Assembly (NCBI GenBank): GCA_036732565.1
Contig: DAINCF010000475.1
Location: forward strand, 1 to 5,632
Origin: JAIVJN01 sp036732565
GTDB taxonomy: Bacteria; Acidobacteriota; Vicinamibacteria; Vicinamibacterales; UBA2999
DNA: 5,632 nucleotides
Direction: 5' to 3'
Positions 1 through 4,490 of this stretch are shown here, piece by piece. The stretch's first letter is position 1. Every line of letters begins with the position of its first letter. The position numbers were made by a program, and so were the translations under genes. The notes under the pieces are model-generated. The model made no database searches. It saw only the letters and a program-made list of their open reading frames with translations, and had not been told where the DNA came from.

Positions 1-1280
1 GGCGCGCGCCCGGGGACGAAGCTGTCGGTCGGCGCCAGCGACACGCCGAGCGCGCCGGCCTGCGCCACGATTTCGTCGACGCGCCACGGCTCCGGCAAGG
101 GGAGCCACACGTGGAACGAGGGCAGCGTTGACGCGGCCAGCGTCGATCCGAGCGCGGTCTCCGCGAGTCGTCGGCGTTCGTGCGCGGTGCGGATCCTCTG
201 TTCCACGATGACCGCCGCCGTGCCATCGTCGATCCATCGTCCCACCACATCAACCAGCAAGGGAGCGGTCCACGTCATGGCACCGATGCACGCCGTGACC
301 GCGTGGCGCAGGGACGCTGGCGGGACGACGTAGCCGACACGGAGACCAGGCGCCAGACACTTCGAGACGCTGGTGAGATAGACAACCCGGTCGGCCGCGA
401 GAGTCCGCAGCGGGACCACGGTACCGGCCGCAAGAAACCCCCAGGCATCATCTTCGATGGCAATCAAGCGCTGTTGCTCGAGCACGAGCGCGATCGCCCG
501 CCGTCGATCCGCCGACATCGTTGTCGTCGTGGGCGTGTGCAGCGTGGGCATGGTGTAGAGCACACGCGCGTTGGTGGCGCGGCAGGCATCAGCCAGCGCA
601 TCGGGCAGGAGTCCATCCGCGTCACCCTCCACGCCGACGAGGCGCAGATGCTGCATCGCGGCCAACGCCTTGACGCCCGGGCTCGTCAGGCTCTCCGTGA
701 GCACGGTGTCGCCAGGCACCGTCAGGGCCGCCAGCGTCGCCGCCAGTCCGTGCTGCACGCTCGTGCAGAGCAGCACATCGTCACTCGTGGCGGAGAGCCC
801 GAATCGGCCGAGCCAGCGCGCGCCCGCCGCCCTGTGCGTGGTGTGGCCTGCGTACGGTGCGATCCCCAACAGGCCGCGTGAGTCGCTTTCCGACAAGCGG
901 AGCAGGGTCTTCGTGAGCGCCTGCTCCGCGTCGGTGCCGGCGGGGTAGTTCAGCGCCAGGTCGATGGCGCCGCTCGCGTCACGGGCCTTGCCCGCCGCCG
1001 GAATATCGGCCGCCGCCGAGGCGGCGACGAACGTGCCTCTCCCGACTTCCGCGGTCACCAGCCCCGCGCGTTCCGCAATCGCATAGCCACGATTCACGGT
1101 ACCGGTGGTGATACCGAGCTGCTGCGCCAGCGCGCGCTGCGTCGGCAGTCGGTCGCCAGGCGCCAGGCGGCCCGAGGCGACATCCGTGGCGATTGCCTCG
1201 GCGAGCCGCGCCGCCCATGAGCCTCCGCCTTCGGCGACCTGCGGGGTCCAGCTGCCGTTGTCGCTAGGCATGATCTCCAT
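1..1280 (-). CDS. MocR-family transcriptional regulator (GntR winged helix fused to PLP aminotransferase fold), C-terminus beyond the left edge
   Basis: The reading frame is open from the start codon to the window edge (about 426 residues; the family is usually 450-490, so only the end is missing). Residues about 22-86 form a GntR-type winged helix, with a GRLAPGDRLPTQRALAQQLG stretch and a following TVNRGY recognition-helix region. Residues about 105-426 are a fold-type I aminotransferase domain. It contains an IEDDAWGF segment (E276, D277, D278) and SVSKCLAPGLRVGY, where K307 is the expected lysine forming the Schiff base with PLP. MocR proteins are dimeric cytoplasmic regulators that usually sense PLP or a PLP-amine adduct and do not act as enzymes; the effector here cannot be read. 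Three in-frame ATGs exist, at 1295, 1280 and 1271. I chose 1280 because GAGG lies just upstream; 1271 is a real alternative with GGAG before it, and 1295 lies inside an operator with no ribosome-binding site. The gene diverges from the exported-protein gene at 1409, and the shared palindromes imply autoregulation. Confidence 0.93.
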   Translation of the reverse strand, partial: MEIMPSDNGSWTPQVAEGGGSWAARLAEAIATDVASGRLAPGDRLPTQRALAQQLGITTGTVNRGYAIAERAGLVTAEVGRGTFVAASAAADIPAAGKARDASGAIDLALNYPAGTDAEQALTKTLLRLSESDSRGLLGIAPYAGHTTHRAAGARWLGRFGLSATSDDVLLCTSVQHGLAATLAALTVPGDTVLTESLTSPGVKALAAMQHLRLVGVEGDADGLLPDALADACRATNARVLYTMPTLHTPTTTTMSADRRRAIALVLEQQRLIAIEDDAWGFLAAGTVVPLRTLAADRVVYLTSVSKCLAPGLRVGYVVPPASLRHAVTACIGAMTWTAPLLVDVVGRWIDDGTAAVIVEQRIRTAHERRRLAETALGSTLAASTLPSFHVWLPLPEPWRVDEIVAQAGALGVSLAPTDSFVPGRA

Positions 1281-1294
1281 GCACCTCGTCGACA

Positions 1295-1308
1295 TTGTAT
1301 CGATACAA
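1295..1308. promoter_or_regulatory. Operator O1, perfect 14-bp palindrome proximal to the MocR gene
   Basis: The sequence TTGTATCGATACAA is perfectly self-complementary and sits 14 bases before the chosen MocR start codon, directly upstream of its GAGG. An identical copy lies at 1380-1393. GntR-superfamily regulators typically bind short palindromes of the GT...AC type in their own promoter region, so this is most likely the regulator's autoregulatory site. Binding by the MocR protein is inferred from position and duplication. Confidence 0.8.
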
Positions 1309-1324
1309 AGAGGCGTGAAACAAA

Positions 1325-1353
1325 ATTGATTCGCCATCGTAGATCGAATCAAT
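1325..1353. repeat. Inverted repeat with 9-bp arms in the divergent control region
   Basis: ATTGATTCG at 1325-1333 is the exact reverse complement of CGAATCAAT at 1345-1353, with an 11-base spacer. It differs in sequence from the O1/O2 palindrome, and its right arm overlaps the imperfect site O3. It could be a second protein-binding site or a weak hairpin in a transcript. No poly-T tract follows, so it does not look like a terminator. Confidence 0.5.
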
Positions 1354-1361
1354 CGATACAA
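1348..1361. promoter_or_regulatory. Imperfect third operator-like site O3
   Basis: One half is identical to the right half of O1 and O2 (GATACAA at 1355-1361); the left half matches at 4 of 7 positions, giving 11 of 14 overall. Its centre is 53 bp from the O1 centre and 32 bp from the O2 centre, close to 5 and 3 helical turns. It may be an auxiliary weak site for cooperative binding. A chance match in this AT-rich, ATCGAT-rich region is possible. Confidence 0.5.
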
Positions 1362-1379
1362 ACAGCAATATCGCATCGA

Positions 1380-1393
1380 TTGTATCGATACAA
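1380..1393. promoter_or_regulatory. Operator O2, perfect palindrome proximal to the exported-protein gene
   Basis: This is an exact copy of O1 (TTGTATCGATACAA); flanking bases extend the symmetry to 16 bp (1379-1394). It ends 15 bases before the ATG at 1409 and just before the AAGGAG, mirroring the 14-base O1-to-start distance on the other side. A bound regulator here would cover the initiation region, so repression is the simplest reading. MocR proteins can also activate, so the sign of regulation is unknown. Confidence 0.8.
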
Positions 1394-1396
1394 TTT

Positions 1397-1402
1397 AAGG
1401 AG
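1397..1402 (+). promoter_or_regulatory. Strong Shine-Dalgarno sequence
   Basis: AAGGAG lies six bases before the ATG at 1409 and fixes that start. It begins four bases after the end of operator O2. Confidence 0.85.
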
Positions 1403-1408
1403 AACCCG

Positions 1409-1921
1409 ATGAAGATCATCCTGTTGTTCGTGCACCTCCTGCTGACAGCGTTGCTCGTTCGCATCCCTCTGTACGCGCAATCTCCAAACACCGCGGGCGG
1501 CGCCACGGCCTTCGAGCAGATCAAGGGACTGACCGGCGAGTGGCACGCGCCGGAAGGGCAGGACACGATGATCAACATCTTCCGCCCGATGGCATTTGGC
1601 AGCGCGGTGCTGCACGAGGAGTGGAAGAAGGGCGAGCAGCTCACCGCCACCGTGTTCTACATGGTCGGCTCGGAGCTGCACGCGGATCATTTTTGCGATT
1701 TCAAGAATCAGCTTCGCTACACGGTCACACCGTCGGCAGCGGACCCGCGCAGCCTGGTGTTCGAACTGCGGGACGCGACGAACCTCGACGTGCAGCCGCG
1801 GCACTTTCATTCCACGACGTGGCGCTTCGTGGACGCCACGCACCTGGATCAGGACTGGCACATCACCGGTGGTGGCAAGGAGGCGAAGACCGTGAAGCTG
1901 GCGTTCACCAAACAGAAGTAG
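1409..1921 (+). CDS. Small exported protein, probable lipocalin-like beta-barrel; function unknown
   Basis: The protein has 170 residues. Residues 1-23 look like a Sec signal peptide: MK, a hydrophobic stretch from I3 to V17, then a likely cleavage site after L-Y-A23, leaving a periplasmic or secreted protein of about 147 residues. The mature part starts with FEQIKGLTGEW, a pattern typical of the first strand of small lipocalin-like or DUF1579-like barrels. It continues with alternating strand-like segments and an HADHFCDFKNQLRY motif; H94, H97 and the single mature cysteine in this stretch could take part in ligand or metal binding. I recognise the general pattern seen in uncharacterised Acidobacteriota and Gemmatimonadota proteins but cannot name a function. 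The start is supported by AAGGAG six bases upstream. It is a single gene: the next gene is convergent. Operator O2 abuts its ribosome-binding site, so it is probably the main target of the divergent MocR regulator. Confidence 0.85.
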   Translation: MKIILLFVHLLLTALLVRIPLYAQSPNTAGGATAFEQIKGLTGEWHAPEGQDTMINIFRPMAFGSAVLHEEWKKGEQLTATVFYMVGSELHADHFCDFKNQLRYTVTPSAADPRSLVFELRDATNLDVQPRHFHSTTWRFVDATHLDQDWHITGGGKEAKTVKLAFTKQK

Positions 1922-1930
1922 GGCACGAGT

Positions 1931-1999
1931 TTGCACAGATTGAGTTGGACGCAGATTTCGCCGATTCAGAGACTCTCGGACAAACCATCTGTGAAATTC
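1931..1999. repeat. Degenerate CAGATT-type dispersed intergenic palindromic repeat
   Basis: CACAGAT at 1934-1940 is the exact reverse complement of ATCTGTG at 1987-1993. Between them are further units GCAGATTTCGCCGATT and a looser CAGA. This arrangement (CACAGATT, CGCAGATTTCGC, then ATCTGTGAAAT) resembles a widespread intergenic element known to me from Acidobacteriota, Planctomycetota and cyanobacteria, with repeated GCAGATT units in one half and AATCTG units in the other. Here most of the second arm has decayed. It fills the convergent gap between two genes and might help transcript ending, but there is no T-tract. Confidence 0.5.
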
Positions 2000-2000
2000 C

Positions 2001-3125
2001 CTAGTGGGTCCGGCGGAAGGGATGGAGGAACTGTCGGAGATAGCCGGAGGGCATCCTCTGGTCGCCGGCCAGCCCATACGCCGCCGGCCAGCGATCCTTG
2101 GGCAAGTGGAAGGTGCCGAACAGCCAGTCGAGCACCGGTAAGTGCACGGCGAAGTTCTTGTCGACGGCTTCCCGTTCGGCGCCGTGATGCCAGTGATGGA
2201 ACTGCGGTGTCGCCAGCAGCCAGCGCAGCGCACCGAACCGGATGCGAACGTTGGCGTGGATGAACGTGGCCTGGACGCTCACGAATGCCACATACGCGAA
2301 CACCGCCGCCGGGCTGAACCCGAGGATATACACGGGGACGTAGGTGAGCCCGCGCGTGACCGCGACGTCGACGAGGTGGAGGCGCGAGCCCGCGAGCCAA
2401 TCCATGGCCTCGGCCGAGTGATGGACCGCATGGAAGCGCCATAGCAAAGGCACGGCGTGGAACGCGCGATGGATCCAGTACTGGGCGAAGTCCGTGATGA
2501 CGAGAATCTCGACGAACTGGATTGGGAATGGCTGGCCCTGAATCCAGGCCTGCAGCGTCGGGTTGGCCGCCCACTGGAAGAAGACCATCGCCGGCTGCAT
2601 GGTCAGCAGCGTCGTGACCTGCAGCAAGAGCGAGCTCACGAAGAAGTATGCGAGATCGGTCCGCCAACCGTGACGAAACGGTGATTGCTCGGGCCGCTGC
2701 GCGAAGAGCCGTTCCAGCGGGACGAACAACGCGGTATAGACGATCAAGTTCAGAAGAAACCAGTCGAGACCGAGAAACGGCCCCTGGCTCAGCTCGCCGT
2801 CGAGCGGCACGCGCGAGCCACCGAGCAGCGCCGCGACCAGCGTGAACGACATGCCCGCGAGTCCGAGCGCCTTGTTCTGTCGCAAGCAGACGCTGAGGAC
2901 GCCGAGCCCGAAGGCGGCGACCAGGGTCAGGTGCAGCAGCGCGCGAACGTAGGGAAGGGGATAGAGCCCACGCAGCTCGGGCACCGTCAGGATGGACGGA
3001 AAGTGGAAGCACAGCACGGCGCCGAGCCCAATCATCCCGAACGCGATCGACAGGACCCCACCGATCCACCCGGAGCCGAACGTTCTCGGCTCGATGGACC
3101 GCAGGCTCAGGCGCCATCGTGTCAT
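2001..3125 (-). CDS. Membrane sterol desaturase / fatty acid hydroxylase family protein, possibly alkylglycerol monooxygenase-like
   Basis: The protein has 374 residues and is an integral membrane di-iron oxygenase of the fatty acid hydroxylase superfamily. The histidine boxes are clear: H219-R-A-F-H223, H232-A-V-H-H236 and H310-H-W-H-H314, with additional H250 and H290 as expected for metal ligands. The DKNFA (322-326) and DWLFGTFHLP (333-342) segments after the last box resemble alkylglycerol monooxygenases (TMEM195/AGMO type) as well as bacterial sterol-desaturase-like proteins. Hydrophobic segments lie at roughly 20-42, 60-80, 86-103, 118-137, 156-176, 200-218 and 262-287; the first four precede the catalytic part and form a longer N-terminus than in minimal family members. 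The start ATG overlaps the stop of the upstream desaturase gene in ATGA, with GGGGGGA before it, so the two are probably translationally coupled. Substrate is not determinable; candidates are ether lipids, fatty acyl chains or isoprenoids. Confidence 0.9.
   Translation of the reverse strand: MTRWRLSLRSIEPRTFGSGWIGGVLSIAFGMIGLGAVLCFHFPSILTVPELRGLYPLPYVRALLHLTLVAAFGLGVLSVCLRQNKALGLAGMSFTLVAALLGGSRVPLDGELSQGPFLGLDWFLLNLIVYTALFVPLERLFAQRPEQSPFRHGWRTDLAYFFVSSLLLQVTTLLTMQPAMVFFQWAANPTLQAWIQGQPFPIQFVEILVITDFAQYWIHRAFHAVPLLWRFHAVHHSAEAMDWLAGSRLHLVDVAVTRGLTYVPVYILGFSPAAVFAYVAFVSVQATFIHANVRIRFGALRWLLATPQFHHWHHGAEREAVDKNFAVHLPVLDWLFGTFHLPKDRWPAAYGLAGDQRMPSGYLRQFLHPFRRTH
3122..3125 (-). other. ATGA stop/start overlap coupling the desaturase and hydroxylase genes
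   Basis: The TGA of the upstream desaturase (3124-3122) overlaps the ATG of the hydroxylase (3125-3123). Such overlaps normally mean one mRNA and coupled translation, which supports joint function in one lipid pathway. Confidence 0.85.
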
Positions 3126-3814
3126 GGTCCCCCCGCCAGCGTCGCTTCATCGTCGCGAGGCAGCCACCCGGTCAGCCGGGTAATCACGTGCTCCAGCGTG
3201 GGGAAGAAATGAATGGTCGCCAACGCGCGATTACACCATCCGGTGGCGATGCAGTAGTTCACGGCATAGGGCGATACATGATGGCGGTCGTGTGACTCCG
3301 GGTTGAGGATCACGCGATGCCGCTGCAGCCAGCGGACGACGCGCGGTGGCTCGGGCATGTGTGCCCACTGGTGGACCTGATTCGTCGGGAGCGTCCAAAC
3401 CACGAACGCAACCACCCACACCTCGGCGACGAGGCCCCAACCGCTGTCCAGCGGGATCCACATCGCGGCGAGTAGCAGCGGAAGCGTCAGCATCGCGACG
3501 TCGCCGTTGCAGTCGATGAAGCTCCGACGCAGAAAGTCGTCCGGGTTGACGTGATGGACGCGAAACGGGCGGAGGAAGCGCGGGCCGACGAACGCCATCG
3601 TCTCGCGGCCCCACGTATCGGCGGCCCAGTGGACCAGGCCGGACACGAGATCCGCAGCGATGCCAGCGGTCACGACGAGGAACGGAATCCACCATCGTGG
3701 AGTGAGCATCGCCCACAGCCGCCAGCCGTGCACCACGAGGAACACCGCTGCGCCGAGCAGGCACACCACCTCGACGAGGCGGCTCACGCCTCCAACCTCG
3801 AGGCGGGGGAGCAT
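3122..3814 (-). CDS. Kua/CarF/TMEM189-type lipid desaturase (candidate plasmanylethanolamine desaturase)
   Basis: The protein has 230 residues from the ATG chosen here. It matches the lipid desaturase family that includes plasmanylethanolamine desaturase (TMEM189/PEDS1, Myxococcus CarF) and plant FAD4. Visible motifs: D55 followed by SGLVHWAADTWG with H62 and D66; RPFRVHHVNP with H87, H88; NGD at 103-105; TNQVHQWAH with H148 and H152; PESHDRHHVSP with H175, H178, H179; NYCIATGWCN at 186-195; and a C-terminal LTGWLPRDDE. These histidines would hold a di-iron centre. Four hydrophobic segments lie near 11-31, 42-60, 107-122 and 128-144. CarF-type enzymes introduce the vinyl-ether bond of plasmalogens, whereas FAD4 desaturates an acyl chain of phosphatidylglycerol; family is firm, substrate is not. 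ATG at 3814 has GGAG five bases upstream. An in-frame GTG at 3829 would add five residues but has AGAG directly against it. It overlaps the next gene by ATGA. Confidence 0.92.
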   Translation of the reverse strand: MLPRLEVGGVSRLVEVVCLLGAAVFLVVHGWRLWAMLTPRWWIPFLVVTAGIAADLVSGLVHWAADTWGRETMAFVGPRFLRPFRVHHVNPDDFLRRSFIDCNGDVAMLTLPLLLAAMWIPLDSGWGLVAEVWVVAFVVWTLPTNQVHQWAHMPEPPRVVRWLQRHRVILNPESHDRHHVSPYAVNYCIATGWCNRALATIHFFPTLEHVITRLTGWLPRDDEATLAGGP

Positions 3815-3980
3815 CGGTTCTCCGTTCACCTCTCACATTGTCCCTGCAAAACACGCCGGCTCACGGATGGCGGCTCGACAACGGCGATGCCTGTCGTGCC
3901 AGCACGGCCGTTTGCGATCTCTAAGATAGCCGGGTCTCTCGTCGGCGTATGATCGGCCGTTCCCCGGTGATGTACACCGC
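3815..3980. promoter_or_regulatory. Divergent intergenic region between the lipid operon and the sigma/kinase operon
   Basis: These 166 bases must carry the promoters for both directions. On the plus strand TATGAT at 3948-3953 resembles a -10 element about 27 bases before the sigma-factor ATG, but no convincing -35 is present at the right spacing. On the minus strand, GGAG at 3820-3823 is the ribosome-binding site for the desaturase. I see no strong palindrome, terminator or RNA structure. Confidence 0.35.
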
Positions 3981-4490
3981 ATGTCGATAGAGCAGTTGTT
4001 CCCGCTCGTGTACGACGAGCTCCGCCACATCGCGGCTCGCAAGCTTCGCAACGAGCGTGACGGTCATACCCTGTGCACCACCGCCCTCGTGCACGAGGCC
4101 TGGCTCGAGCTCAACAAGCTCAATCGCATCCAGTGGCAGAGCCGCGCGCACTTTCTCGCCGTCGCCGCGCAGGCGATGCGCCGCATCCTCATCGACTACG
4201 CCGTCGCGCGTCGGCGATACAAGCGAGGCGGCGGCCAGCCGATCGAGTCACTCGATGGCCATGACGCGCTGGCGATTGCGCACGAGCGCAGCGACGATCT
4301 GGTGGCCCTCGACGAGGCGCTGTCCCGCCTGTCGCTCATGAACGCGCGTCAAGCACAGGTCGTCGAGTGCCGCTTCTACGGCGGGATGAGCGTGGAAGAG
4401 ACCGCCGAAGCGTTGAACGTGTCCGCCGCGACCGTCAAGCGAGAATGGTCGACGGCGCGGGCCTGGCTCAATCGGGAGCTGCAGACGTGA
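3981..4490 (+). CDS. ECF-type RNA polymerase sigma factor (TIGR02999 / Sigma70_ECF group)
   Basis: The protein has 169 residues, near the family's usual 180-190. Region 2 spans about residues 4-75, with LVYDELRHIAARKLRNER, then TTALVHEAWLEL (33-44), a strong signature of this group, then SRAHFLAVAAQAMRRILIDYA and a basic ARRRYKRGGG linker. Region 4 spans about 108-165, with a helix-turn-helix in MSVEETAEALNVSAATVKREW. It directs RNA polymerase to a dedicated promoter set. Members of this group typically sit beside Ser/Thr kinases and lack a classical anti-sigma partner; phosphorylation control has been shown for a related kinase-linked ECF group (EcfP/PknT of Vibrio parahaemolyticus). T30, T33 and T34 in region 2 are candidate acceptor positions by inference only. 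The ribosome-binding site is weak (GGTGA ten bases upstream), but no other in-frame start is better. The stop overlaps the kinase start in GTGA. Confidence 0.93.
   Translation: MSIEQLFPLVYDELRHIAARKLRNERDGHTLCTTALVHEAWLELNKLNRIQWQSRAHFLAVAAQAMRRILIDYAVARRRYKRGGGQPIESLDGHDALAIAHERSDDLVALDEALSRLSLMNARQAQVVECRFYGGMSVEETAEALNVSAATVKREWSTARAWLNRELQT
4474..4490 (+). promoter_or_regulatory. Internal ribosome-binding site and GTGA overlap deciding the kinase start
   Basis: GGGAG at 4474-4478 lies eight bases before the GTG at 4487-4489, which overlaps the sigma factor's TGA at 4488-4490. This fixes the GTG as the kinase start and implies coupled translation of sigma factor and kinase. Confidence 0.8.

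Noticed and set aside
180..948. Long plus-strand open frames opposite the MocR gene
   Set aside because: They are arginine-rich, low-complexity translations caused by high GC, with no domain pattern; the minus strand carries a complete regulator/aminotransferase pattern there.
1371..1384. A further overlapping operator-like site centred on the CATCGAT before O2
   Set aside because: Only 9 of 14 positions match the palindrome, within the range expected by chance in this ATCGAT-rich stretch.
1934..1993. CACAGAT/ATCTGTG inverted repeat as a bidirectional Rho-independent terminator
   Set aside because: Arms are only 7 bp with a 46-base loop and no T-tract on either side; better explained as a decayed dispersed repeat.
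1349..2233. Minus-strand open frame of 294 codons across the exported-protein gene, the convergent gap and the end of the hydroxylase gene
   Set aside because: It overlaps two well-supported genes and the control region and has no recognisable motifs; the gene at 1409 has a signal peptide and a strong ribosome-binding site.
1966..3150. Minus-strand open frame of 394 codons in another frame of the hydroxylase region
   Set aside because: Arginine- and alanine-rich shadow; the frame at 2001-3125 carries all histidine boxes and membrane segments.
3970..3990. ATG at 3970 (or GTG at 3967) as an upstream start for the sigma factor
   Set aside because: That frame meets a TAG after six codons, so it cannot encode the sigma factor; a leader peptide is possible but unsupported.
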